Below, piece after piece: positions 33,636 through 41,682 of a stretch of 41,682 nucleotides of DNA. The translations under genes were made by a program, and so were the position numbers. Under the pieces are notes generated by a model. That model worked only from the letters and a program-made list of their open reading frames with translations. It had not been told where the DNA came from and ran no database searches. The DNA is from Pirellula sp. (GTDB lineage: Bacteria; Planctomycetota; Planctomycetia; Pirellulales; Pirellulaceae): positions 1-41,682 of the forward strand of contig JAJTID010000073.1 of NCBI GenBank assembly GCA_021300155.1. Direction: 5' to 3'. How positions within the stretch are numbered: position 1 is the first letter of the stretch; the number at the start of each line of letters is the position of its first letter.

Positions 33636-34289
33636 GTGTCATTCCATGAGTCGATCAAAGTAGAATCGGAGGTCGCAGAGGTGGCCGAGAATTGGTTCAA
33701 TGACGAGGCCTACTACGAGTATGCAGAGAAGAACGTTGACGATTTTTGGAAACCGTCATCAGCATTTCGATTGAAATTTGCTCATCTGGACGTTCGGAAT
33801 GTTTTGGAGCTTGCATGTGGTCGCGGTCGACACAGTTGGGTCATGCGAGATTGGGGAAATCGCAAAACGTTGGTCGACATTGTGCCTGCGAACATTGATT
33901 TCTGCCGAAACAGATTTCGAGATCACAACGATGTAAGCTTTCTTGCGAATGATGGCAAGTCCCTGGATCCACTACCAAATGAAGTATTCACATCTGTGTT
34001 TAGTTATGATGCAATGGTTCATTTCGATCACTTAGTAATTTACAGTTACTTACTTGAAATCCACAGAGTATTGAGACCTGGGGGAATGGCGCTTTTGCAT
34101 CACTCGAACTATGCCGCGAATCCTGGGGGAAAATACACGCTAAATTCTCACTGGAGGAATTTCATGCCGCCAGGATTGTTTTATGACTATTGCCTCAAAG
34201 CGGGATTAAACATAGTTGAGCAAACAGTGATTCCTTGGGGTGAGCATCAGCAAATCGATTGTCTTTCTCTAATAGTTAAGCCTGCTTAG
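33636..34289 (+). CDS. SAM-dependent methyltransferase (class I)
   Basis: The 217-residue product starts at GTG 33636 behind GGAG. It has the SAM-binding motif I VLELACGRGRHSWVM, an acidic end of strand 2 (LVDIVPANIDFC), motif III-like VFSYDAMVHFDH and the post-motif LRPGGMALLHHSNY. This is a small-molecule or sugar methyltransferase of the Methyltransf_11/25 kind. It closes the plus-strand operon, 81 bp behind the GT4 gene, and probably methylates a sugar made or moved by the two preceding enzymes. It is distinct in sequence from the methyltransferase domain of the three-part enzyme. Confidence 0.87.
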   Translation: MSFHESIKVESEVAEVAENWFNDEAYYEYAEKNVDDFWKPSSAFRLKFAHLDVRNVLELACGRGRHSWVMRDWGNRKTLVDIVPANIDFCRNRFRDHNDVSFLANDGKSLDPLPNEVFTSVFSYDAMVHFDHLVIYSYLLEIHRVLRPGGMALLHHSNYAANPGGKYTLNSHWRNFMPPGLFYDYCLKAGLNIVEQTVIPWGEHQQIDCLSLIVKPA

Positions 34290-34298
34290 AATGCTATT

Positions 34299-34313
34299 AA
34301 CCCGAAAGGGTTT
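34299..34313. terminator. Possible bidirectional hairpin between convergent genes
   Basis: AACCC-GAAA-GGGTT forms a 5-bp stem with a GNRA-type loop in the 65-bp gap between the converging methyltransferase and TolC genes. A run of T follows only weakly on either strand. Its position suits a terminator, but it is short. Confidence 0.4.
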
Positions 34314-34354
34314 GAAAACACATCCAATTGCAATAGAGTTCCGTTGTAGTTGCA

Positions 34355-36247
34355 CTAAAATCTAACGGATAGATTGTTGTCTTCGACAATTCGTCCTTGA
34401 CGGTAAAGAAGTTCACATAGAGCGTTGTAGTATTCAGCTCTAGAACGTTTTAATTCCGCGTCATCGTTCACATTCGTCTGGATTGCGTTTGCCAAAAGAA
34501 CGCTGTTTTCGATTTGAAAGTCAGCCAGTTGCCTAGCCTCGAGTGAACGAATGACTGCCATCGATCGTTCAAATTGGTCTTTTCGAATCTGACAAGTTTG
34601 ATAAATCAAGTCGATGTCGTTTGTTATTTGCCGGAGTTCAAAAAGCAATTCGTTACAGCGATCTCGGCGGACGATCGCAAGCTTGTGGAGCTGGGCTGCA
34701 ATATTCTTCTCTCTCGTACGTGCTAGTCGACGTCCTGCTACCGACGCTAACTCAAATCTGGCATCCCATCCAGTATTCTGCCCGTCGAATAGGTTCCTGT
34801 AAACGCTCGCTGTTGCGCTATCTGGTCCAGGAATGTCTGGGGCGAACATATTATCACCAAACCCGTTGACATTGTATCCAGTCACAAAGTCCAGTTGAGG
34901 TCTGTTGAGATTCCTAGTCGCCAAGTATTGTGCTCTCAAACTCCGTTCTCTTAGTTCTAGAATTCGGAAGTCGGACCTTGAATGAATGGCGGATTGGTGC
35001 GCATGATCGACATCTGCCATAAACGGAACAGGATCTCCAAGGCCTCGCAACTGGAGTCCTTCGATTGTATTCGGGTAGCCGATTAGTCGCTGCAGTCTTG
35101 CTGAAATAGTCCGGTTGTTCCGGAGCTCATTCATTCTACTAAGCAAAATCCCGTCCCGGGCTTGTTTTGCCTGAAGCAGATCAAAAATTCCACCCTTTGC
35201 TTTGCTCTCTACGGCTGCTTCCGATCTAGAAATCAACTCCTCAAGTGATCGGGTCGCGCCATCGTAGATGTCTATGATCTCGTTTGATGTAGACAGTTGA
35301 TTGTAGAGAATTTCAACGTCTCTCAAGAGTTGTGAAACTGCTAAGTTCAGCTGTTCTCGTGCTTCCTCCGTTTGAAGCTTTGCAATCAAGACGCCTTGCG
35401 ATACTCCAGTTACGCCATCTATCGTTCCGTTCAATGGACCAGCCACTGATGTAACCTGCCTCCCAGCACCTGCAAGCAAAGGTTGTCGAATTTCCCCGCG
35501 AATTCGTCCATTGAACGAGGAGGGATAAAAGGCGTCTTGAATGTTACTTGCCAAATAGTCCAATTCGTGCGACAAGCGTATTTGTCCACCCCATTGAGTA
35601 TTCTTGGTTGCACTGGTCAAGTACTGACCGGTCCTGTTTTGTAGCGTCCCCCCCGGCGGTATTCCCCCGGAAAGGAATCGGTTGTTTTGAATCAAGTCAT
35701 TTTCACCGACTGCGATTTGCTTGTTCCACCGCCAATCAAAATCGGAATTCGCCGCATTTACTCCGCGTTGCCCGAAGAGAAAACCTGATTGGGCGATATC
35801 GTAATCCGCAAGGGTTGTAGTGGACTCAACGACACTACCGTTTATCGGAGATAGGAAGTCCGCATCCCGCCTGATGACTTCGTTGTTTGACAAAGCAAAG
35901 AGTTTGACATCATCAAGGCTAAAGTACCGTTCTCCGAATGTTTCATACAAATCTCCAAGAATTGGATCCGGACCATTCGCCAAGTCTACGTTTGTTGAAT
36001 CTACGCGGAAGTCCGATAGACGATTGGGATCGTACTCGACTTCCTTTACAGCAGATGCCTGCTGAATGGCGCCAGAGCTTGGATTGAGACTATCGAGGTC
36101 ATTAACCAATGCGGGCTCGATTCTTGTCGGACTACACTGCTCATGACGGTCGGATGTATTTGTCGGCTTCCGTCTTGGAATCCCTCCACAGCCGGGGGAC
36201 AACAAGATCAATGCGATTGAGAAAAATCGAAAATAGCTGAGCGACAT
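34355..36247 (-). CDS. TolC-family outer-membrane efflux lipoprotein
   Basis: The 630-residue protein starts MSLSYFRFFSIALILLSPGCGG, a lipoprotein signal with lipobox LSPGC. The body has the long helical repeats of TolC proteins (EQLNLAVSQLLRDVEILYNQL, ARDGILLSRMNELRNNR) and a second half with LRAQYLATRNLNRPQLDF, the usual second-repeat pattern. An insertion of about 150 residues after the signal is not typical of short TolC. It forms the outer-membrane duct for HlyD-type adaptors. It lies 258 bp behind the adaptor gene on the same strand and converges with the export operon, whose own two HlyD-type proteins would need such a duct. Confidence 0.88.
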   Translation of the reverse strand: MSLSYFRFFSIALILLSPGCGGIPRRKPTNTSDRHEQCSPTRIEPALVNDLDSLNPSSGAIQQASAVKEVEYDPNRLSDFRVDSTNVDLANGPDPILGDLYETFGERYFSLDDVKLFALSNNEVIRRDADFLSPINGSVVESTTTLADYDIAQSGFLFGQRGVNAANSDFDWRWNKQIAVGENDLIQNNRFLSGGIPPGGTLQNRTGQYLTSATKNTQWGGQIRLSHELDYLASNIQDAFYPSSFNGRIRGEIRQPLLAGAGRQVTSVAGPLNGTIDGVTGVSQGVLIAKLQTEEAREQLNLAVSQLLRDVEILYNQLSTSNEIIDIYDGATRSLEELISRSEAAVESKAKGGIFDLLQAKQARDGILLSRMNELRNNRTISARLQRLIGYPNTIEGLQLRGLGDPVPFMADVDHAHQSAIHSRSDFRILELRERSLRAQYLATRNLNRPQLDFVTGYNVNGFGDNMFAPDIPGPDSATASVYRNLFDGQNTGWDARFELASVAGRRLARTREKNIAAQLHKLAIVRRDRCNELLFELRQITNDIDLIYQTCQIRKDQFERSMAVIRSLEARQLADFQIENSVLLANAIQTNVNDDAELKRSRAEYYNALCELLYRQGRIVEDNNLSVRF

Positions 36248-36505
36248 GGTTTGATCTACCGTTTAGGCGAAGGTAGTTTGATAGCATAAGCGGTTTAGTC
36301 GAATTACTCAAAACAATTGTACTGAGTGTTTCGAACCCACTTCGCGGCGTCGGTGAGCATTACTCCATTGGCTGGATCATTAGCAAAATTCCCTAGAACA
36401 CGCGTTTTCCTGTCGATCCTCACAAACAGTAGATTTTGCCATGAGTACGATGGCCCACTTCCGTTTTGAGCACGATGTGTCCTCGATATTCGTCAAATTC
36501 TCTTG

Positions 36506-37357
36506 TCAATTCGAGCCAAACAGAATTGCAGTAACTGCTTCCCCTTCCACTAGCCCCTGCGTATCTGTAGTCTCCCCCCATATTCGTATAAGCTTTTGGA
36601 CCTGTTGCGCTCCTACATCAATGAATTTTAGGTCAAACGCAACTTCTTTTCCTGATTTCTGACGAACCATTATTTTGTCACCGACTCGAAGATTTCGCGA
36701 CTCGTCTAAACTAACAAAACCCTCGACTCGGAGTTTGTTCTTACTGACAATTTGTCCAATCGGTTTCAAACCATCGACCGACGAGCCCTTCGAAAGTAAT
36801 CGGCGAGTTATCGTCCCAGTAAATGGCGAAGTTAGAATCGTCGCCTCGTACGATGCCTTTGCGATCTCGGCCTCAAGCGCTGCAAGTTCCTTCTCACGAT
36901 TTTTCTCGTTGAGTTCAGCAACCGCCAAATCCAAATCCAGTTCCAGACGGCGAATCTCCTGTGACGGGATGGCATGGAGCACTAATTGATTGGCATCAGT
37001 TGCCCTGGACTTCGCTGTTTTGGAGGCAGCGATTCTTGCCTTGGCTGTCTCCAGAGTTTCTGATGCGTCTGCTTTTGCTTTTCGAAAGGCATATTCTGCT
37101 TTTTCGCGATCATTCTCAAGTGTAGCTAGTACCTCACCAGCTTCAACGACCTGCCCTTCCTCAAAGAGCACGGATTTCAGCCGCCCAGCTATTGAAAAAC
37201 TCAAGTCAACGCGATCTGCATAGCGTACCAAGGGTTGCTTGACCTCGATGGAAACTGTTCGATTTTTCGCATCACTTGGTTGTGCAGAAGGATCTTCTGA
37301 ACTTGCAAAGGGAAGAATCGCCAAGAGTAAACAACCAGACATGAACGAAGGAGTCAT
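36506..37357 (-). CDS. HlyD/RND-type periplasmic adaptor protein
   Basis: The 283-residue product has an N-terminal signal-like segment (SGCLLLAILPFASS), then a first lipoyl half (GRLKSVLFEEGQVVEAGEVLATLEN) and a helical hairpin rich in A, E and K. A second lipoyl half (LTSPFTGTITRRLLSKGSSV) and a beta-barrel part with VGDKIMVRQKSGKEV follow. This is a complete but compact membrane-fusion protein without its own transmembrane anchor. It precedes the TolC gene on the same strand and presumably works with it. No inner-membrane pump gene lies beside it, unlike typical RND or ABC operons. Confidence 0.87.
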   Translation of the reverse strand: MTPSFMSGCLLLAILPFASSEDPSAQPSDAKNRTVSIEVKQPLVRYADRVDLSFSIAGRLKSVLFEEGQVVEAGEVLATLENDREKAEYAFRKAKADASETLETAKARIAASKTAKSRATDANQLVLHAIPSQEIRRLELDLDLAVAELNEKNREKELAALEAEIAKASYEATILTSPFTGTITRRLLSKGSSVDGLKPIGQIVSKNKLRVEGFVSLDESRNLRVGDKIMVRQKSGKEVAFDLKFIDVGAQQVQKLIRIWGETTDTQGLVEGEAVTAILFGSN

Positions 37358-37938
37358 CAGGAATTCTCAATAATTCGCGAAATGAATTGATTTTACACTT
37401 CTAGATTAAGCCGAGAAAGAATTGCTGCAAGCATCTAATTGGGATTGAAACTTCAAGAAGAATATCCTCGATGCGTCATCTTTAAGGAACGAAAACCTGG
37501 AAATAGCTACCAAACGTTCGAGACTCCGAAGCCAGCCCCATTGCTGCTTTTAAGTCCCTGGTACAGATTCGTCGCTTCAAGTTTCTGGGGATTGACTCGA
37601 CCTTGTCGGGGGTATTTGTAAGATGGTCTTGAGTCATCTTCGAAATCGATTGGCGTTCTTCGTTTTGATGTCTAGGTCTGTACTGATTCCGGGTGATGTG
37701 TCTTCCAGACATCCAGACGCAATTCCTCAATCTTCACCGTTCCTCGAAGCATGTGCGTGATCACACTCTCCCCAGATACGTCGTTACAACCAAATCGTTA
37801 CGATATGAGCTGGTCACCAAAGTCATCAATCTCGCATTGCTCACACCTTCTCGCGCGCTACCTACAAAGAGCCAACTCTTGCGACCGACCCCTTTGCGAC
37901 GCATCAAGCCATACGAGAGTCGGTGTAACGCTTGCCGA
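37358..37938. other. 581-bp gap without a recognisable gene
   Basis: Short open frames occur on both strands (for example 37482-37730 on the minus strand), but none has a recognisable product or a good start. The part next to 37357 should contain the promoter of the adaptor/TolC pair. I see no repeats or strong hairpins. Confidence 0.4.
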
Positions 37939-39654
37939 TTACTTCTTTGCGTCAACATTCATGTTGAAGAAATCGCCAAGCTCTTCGATTTGGCGAACTT
38001 TATTGTTTGATGTTGGCGAATCATTCGCAGATGCTGACATCGCTCCATCCGCTTTTTTCCGTTCGTTTGCTAACCTGATTCGTTCTTCTCGCGTTTTCCA
38101 TGACTCTTGGATTCTCCAAATGTCATAGGGTGACAATTTCCAAGACAACGGCGGCGACTCAAGCTTGTTGGCCAGTGGATCGAACCGGAGCTCAAGTGAG
38201 TGAATTGCAATTGGCTTGAACCCGTCGATGGTGGCGGGACTGGCTTTTTCCAGTGTAGATTCTACGATTTCCTTCGATGCGTTTTTTACGCGAGCAATCG
38301 CATCTTTGACTTCGAGAGTCAAATCTGCGTCTTGTGCTTTGCCCCAAAAACTTGGTTCGAGAACTTGACCTGCTGTGGACTGGATTTGCGCTGCTTGTCC
38401 TGGACTAAGAACTCGCTTTTGCGAATCGGTAGACTCGGTTCCTAAAGTAGCTTGCTTTACCAAAGCACCAAGTCGACGCTCGATGTCTTTCCTTGATTGA
38501 ACATCGAGCTTGGCTTCCGGGATTTCCTTGACAATGGTCAGTGCATCGCTGGCACTCTTGCCTAGGGTATTCAAAAGTCTCGTATCGAACGAAGCAAGGA
38601 CGTCGTCGTCTGGACCCTTGCGGAAAGTGCTATCACGTCCCATAAGCCGATGTTCGATTTGTGCACGTTCCGATTGACTTGAAACTCTGGCATTGACCAT
38701 AGAATGGATGGGGCCGAGAAATCCACTTTTTAATCCCGTCGTGTCGTTTTCGATAGAGACTGCTGTATTCGGAAACGACTCCAAAGAAACAAACAATATC
38801 TGCTCAAAGGGTGCAGCCACATTTTCGCGTTTGTATTCATCGATCAGATCGGAGATCACTTGTATCGCAGCCACGATACCTGTGTTGTCTGCATATCCTC
38901 CATCACAAAAATGGTAATTGAGTCGATGCGAATGTTCGGCGAAATTCTCCGACTTTACGTCATCAGAAATATGTGCTCTGGCCACTGGTGTGATATAGGA
39001 AAAAGAGGCTGAAAGTCGAACCGCTGTCGAAACTCGTATGTCAATGAGTTGTTCATCCCTGACAAGTGGCTTGTAGAATTCGAGCAAATCGATTGGAGTC
39101 ATGACTCGCTCAAAATCTATTTCGGGTTCACCGGTCTTGGCATTTCCAGAACGTTCCTTGTTGGAAATGAAGGTTGAGATCATGGCTCGTTGTCCTGTTT
39201 CCACGGCCGTAGCGTTGAATATGACTGGAGGGATCTTCCCCTCGTTCGTTAAATGCACCAGATCACTCATATGCAAATCCCTCATGCTCTTCCAGTCAGA
39301 GTCGTTTGCACCCATTCGCGTCCACCATGACGACTCAATTGCAAGCCCACGATCCTCGAAGGAGACTTTCCTGCTAAATGGAAATGCGCTACGAATGGTG
39401 TCGGAAAAGGCTAATCCCCAACTGACTGCTTCGAGACTTGAGGCTGTCGCTGAGCTTTGTATTTTCCCTCTTTGATTATCGGTCAGTTTAAGCAATGGCA
39501 GACCTTTTTCTTTGCTGTCATCGCTTTTTGGATTAAGGCGAAGACCACGATGGCCTAGGTAGTACATGACCCCCACGCTTCCTCCCGAGACTCCGCTTAT
39601 CAAACCGATTGACTCACTGAATGCGGGGCATACCTTGTGGTTGCCCAGCGGCAC
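37939..39654 (-). pseudogene. Patatin-like phospholipase, 5'-truncated
   Basis: The reading frame of 571 codons begins shortly before the nucleophile elbow LISGVSGGSVG (serine near residue 23) and contains the catalytic aspartate motif CDGGYADNTG. Patatins need an oxyanion-hole glycine cluster (GGG.R) about 35-40 residues ahead of that serine, and normally start well before it. Both are missing here. Immediately upstream the DNA belongs to an unrelated HEAT-like gene, so a deletion or rearrangement joined two gene pieces around 39610-39660. The ATG at 39654 lies in the junction. The long C-terminal part (to DAKK) has no recognised domain. Without the oxyanion loop the enzyme is probably inactive. 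Confidence 0.8.
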
Positions 39655-39938
39655 CCGGTTTCAGCGAGCAGGCCGATCGCCATCGCGCGAAGCTCTTCGC
39701 CTGCATGAACCGCTTGATCCCGAAGAAATGGAACTCCATGCTTTCCAAGTCGTTTGATGATCGCGCAGCTGTCCGAAACTAGCGGGGCCTTGTCATGAAG
39801 TGTCAATTCAAAGAGCGCGGGCAAAGCGGACACCGCACCTTTGCCATACGCAAGCACTTTTTTTATCGCAACTCCGGCTTCCAGCCAGTTATCGGAACGC
39901 AGTTCGGCAATGATTGCTTCGAGCGACTGGGTTTGCAT
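39600..39938 (-). pseudogene. HEAT-like repeat protein, 3'-truncated
   Basis: From ATG 39938 (MQTQSLEAIIAELR) the frame gives helical pairs typical of HEAT/armadillo repeats: NWLEAGVAIKKVLAYGKGAVSALPALFEL, split by SDSCAIIKRLGKHGVPFL. The repeat pattern breaks off after RAMAIGLLAETG, and the last 15 or so residues are read out of frame from the patatin piece. The gene has thus lost its 3' part at the junction near 39640. AAGG six to nine bases before the ATG supports this start; a longer start at 39977 is possible. Confidence 0.65.
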
Positions 39939-40027
39939 TGCGACGCCTTGAAATATGCCCCTGCCAGCTAACGCCACGATTCACCGATGTCGCGGCCAGA
40001 AAACGCTCCATCAGGAAGCGGCCGATC

Positions 40028-40256
40028 CGCGACTTCGGTGCAAGTACGCCCAGCATGGGCGTGATCTTATCGGGTGAAAGTCCCGTGTGTTTAGTTCCAG
40101 TCCTTTTGACAAGGGGGCATTATACCAAAGCAACACGAGGTGAGGGCAACTGCGTGTGGGTGACCGAGCTTGCTCATCTACGTTGAACTGCCGTATGCGG
40201 ACCCGCACGTACGGTGGTGTGGGCAGGGTGGTCAGCAATGACCACCCTTACCCGAT
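40028..40256 (+). other. Group II intron remnant without reverse transcriptase
   Basis: The left part has the domain I signature CGCCCAGCATGGGCG followed by GGGTGAAAGTCCCG. The right part has the 3' signature: GAGCTTGCTC, then CCGTATGCGG and CCGCACGTACGG forming a domain V-like hairpin, then GTGGTGTGGG and a domain VI-like stem (GGGTGGTCA and TGACCACCC) ending in CCCGAT. Complete introns have several hundred bases of ribozyme and usually a maturase gene between these parts; only about 100 bp remain. The 5' boundary is uncertain (40028 or 40038). The element ends right at the stop codon of the neighbouring minus-strand gene. Confidence 0.65.
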
Positions 40257-40730
40257 TTACCCCACGTCCTGCAGTAGGTCAGGATACAGTTCACGTGGAT
40301 CGTTGCCCTTCAGTAGTTGCTCCACCACAGATTCAATGCGATGTATCCAGAAACGCAATTTCGCGACATCTTTATCTGAAATCAATCGGTTGCGTCTCAG
40401 CATTCCTGTGTCATCGACGCCCCAGCAATGAGCCATTCGCGTGATGCCCATTATACCGGCAACAAGTTCAATGGGCCAAGCGTCACGCCCCGCAAGCGAT
40501 TGACTTAGGGAGAGGATTGCTGCCATTAGATCCAGATAGTTTTCGTCACGCAGGCCAGACCAAGGACGAAGGCAACCAATAAAGCCATGCTCGTGACGTG
40601 CTTCCGATAACGGCACATCACTACGTCCAATTCCATGCATCAGAATGGTGTTCAGCGCATCGCGGTATTCCATAGGTTTCTCTACTACCACTGAAGCATC
40701 ATCGAAAACATCTTTGTCGGGTAACGGCAC
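40257..40730 (-). CDS. Hypothetical protein next to the intron remnant
   Basis: The frame gives 157 residues from GTG 40730; ATG 40673 (MEYRDALNTILMHGIG) would give 138 and is a plausible alternative. I do not recognise a named family. The segments GCLRPWSGL, LVAGIMGITRMAHCWGV and MLRRNRLISDKDV are clear conserved-looking blocks, so it is probably a real small cytoplasmic protein of accessory DNA. Its stop codon touches the 3' end of the group II intron remnant. It follows the small membrane protein gene on the same strand, 73 bp apart. Confidence 0.55.
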   Translation of the reverse strand: MPLPDKDVFDDASVVVEKPMEYRDALNTILMHGIGRSDVPLSEARHEHGFIGCLRPWSGLRDENYLDLMAAILSLSQSLAGRDAWPIELVAGIMGITRMAHCWGVDDTGMLRRNRLISDKDVAKLRFWIHRIESVVEQLLKGNDPRELYPDLLQDVG

Positions 40731-40802
40731 GCGTCACCGGGTACGCGCGAAAGATTTTCCATTTCAAATCGGCTGGCTCGCGTACTCCGGTGCACGCGAT
40801 GG

Positions 40803-41219
40803 TTACCCGCGTTTTGGCAGGAACTCGGAAGCGAAGGCAAGCGCGGCCCAATGTGCAGCCCCAGTGTCGAGCCCAAGCAACGCCAGCATCAGTATACCAG
40901 CCAGCGTGTTTGGCGGCAAAGTCACAATTGCAGCAAACAAGAAGAGTAAATGAACGATCGGAATACCCGAGACATGTTTATATTCCCCTTTGTCTCGTCG
41001 GGTGTGCAGCCACGGACGAACCACAGACAGGTAGAAATTGAAGAGGGCCGCAAGTCCGTAGATGGCAAGGCACGCCCAACCGACGTACGCATAAAATGAA
41101 GTAGCATAGACGTTGGCTTGAAGCAGATGTCGGCCAACAATCGCCAGAGGGAGAAACGCGGCGAGTGCGAACACGCAGAGAACGCAGCCTAAATCGTTGA
41201 GCGTCCATGAGCTTCGCAT
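40803..41219 (-). CDS. Small integral membrane protein, unknown function
   Basis: The 138-residue protein from ATG 41219 has four hydrophobic segments: about 9-29 (GCVLCVFALAAFLPLAIVG), 40-62, 85-103 and 105-122. A polar loop with RPWLHTRRDKGEYK separates the second from the third. No family is recognised. Small four-helix membrane proteins next to mobile elements are sometimes immunity proteins, but no toxin is adjacent here. It is followed by the 157-residue hypothetical gene on the same strand. Confidence 0.6.
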   Translation of the reverse strand: MRSSWTLNDLGCVLCVFALAAFLPLAIVGRHLLQANVYATSFYAYVGWACLAIYGLAALFNFYLSVVRPWLHTRRDKGEYKHVSGIPIVHLLFLFAAIVTLPPNTLAGILMLALLGLDTGAAHWAALAFASEFLPKRG

Positions 41220-41404
41220 GTTGTGTGCAGTTCATCTCTCCGAGCGGGTAACTTGTAATTATCCCCGGTTGGGACCATTATCCCAGCCCTTTGAAGGTGA
41301 ATCGACCTTTCCTGTTTTAGCTATTTTTGCCATTCTGTTGAAATGGAAGTCACCTAAGGAAGGTGGATTAGCTAGAAAAGCGTTAGAACGTAGGAGTCAG
41401 CAAG

Positions 41405-41682
41405 ATGTCAGGGAAGATGTCCGATGAAGTGTTCGAGAAGTTCGCGATAGCAAGTCCAATGGCTACGCTTGGCATGATCGCCGCGCGAGCCATCTTTTCC
41501 AATCGGCAATTGGACAAAATCTTTCAGGACGCGTCTTCTCGACAATATACAAAAAACGTCGCGTTCTCCACTTGCGCCAAACTACTTGGTGAGGTTGCCT
41601 TGCTAGGCACCCCTTCGGTCAATAACGCTTACAATCGCATCAATGCCGAGATCCCGGTCAGTATTTCGGCTATTTATCAAAA
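41405..41682 (+). CDS. IS4-family transposase, N-terminal part (runs off the right edge)
   Basis: Starting at ATG 41405 behind AGGAG (41392-41396), the first 92 codons read MSGKMSDEVFEKFAIASPMATL, then a small-residue helix (GMIAARAIF), QLDKIFQDASSRQYTKNVAFST and GTPSVNNAYNRI. The pattern F..F...SP......AR.......LD..F......QYT....FST is the N-terminal domain of IS4-type transposases common in planctomycetes. The DDE core would lie beyond the window. The left terminal repeat should lie between 41220 and 41400, but I could not identify it. Confidence 0.75.
   Translation, partial: MSGKMSDEVFEKFAIASPMATLGMIAARAIFSNRQLDKIFQDASSRQYTKNVAFSTCAKLLGEVALLGTPSVNNAYNRINAEIPVSISAIYQ

Noticed and set aside
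37482-37730. 82-codon frame upstream of the adaptor gene
   Set aside because: Polar, basic composition without recognisable pattern or ribosome binding site; probably chance.

Overview
The window most likely comes from a planctomycete of the Pirellulaceae / Rhodopirellula type. The signs are: two giant surface-type proteins whose N-terminus carries the planctomycetal LExxxxRVMLSG signature after a basic segment; the remains of a transposase of the planctomycetal REP-associated (RAYT-like) family; M50 peptidase-HlyD and GAF-HlyD fusion proteins; and a sulfotransferase-like fusion protein. Family assignments rest on reading motifs in the translated sequence, not on database searches. I saw no rRNA, tRNA or CRISPR array.

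Left part (1-15.4 kb). The extreme left edge looks like the 5' end of a group II intron on the minus strand. It is followed by about 1.3 kb without a convincing gene, which holds two palindromes sharing one core. Then comes a polymorphic-toxin unit on the minus strand: a 2728-residue protein (N-terminal anchor signature, Ig/cadherin-like domain, about 1850 residues of G/S/T/Y/N-rich repeats, pre-toxin helices, Hint domain, nuclease-like tip) and an immunity candidate overlapping its stop codon. Upstream of it lies a three-layer wreck: a RAYT-type transposase gene with a central deletion and an in-frame stop, itself split by an IS21-type element (exact ends 11013-13364, 5-bp target duplication CGTTC) whose istA carries an in-frame stop.

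Middle (14-24 kb). A second giant toxin of 2892 residues has the same architecture but a different tip nuclease, its own immunity candidate and a DUF1877-type protein downstream. The two giants are nearly identical at the N-terminus and very similar in pre-toxin and Hint. They diverge in the stalk and are unrelated in the tips.

Right of the giants (24.3-34.3 kb) a divergent plus-strand operon encodes a PqqD-like/M50/HlyD fusion, a shortened SecA-like ATPase, a GAF-like/HlyD protein, a sulfotransferase-like/glycosyltransferase/methyltransferase fusion, a GT4 glycosyltransferase and a methyltransferase. Convergent with it are a TolC-family lipoprotein and a second HlyD-type adaptor. My main proposal is that this is one export-and-decoration system for the giant proteins: a SecA-type motor, HlyD adaptors, TolC and sugar-modifying enzymes. 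It resembles in logic the accessory Sec systems that export glycosylated serine-rich repeat proteins. This is inference from co-location and composition.

Right end (37.9-41.7 kb). Scrambled accessory DNA: a patatin fragment lacking its N-terminus, fused at a junction to the 5' part of a HEAT-like gene; an ORF-less group II intron remnant; two small hypothetical genes; and the start of an IS4-type transposase running off the window.
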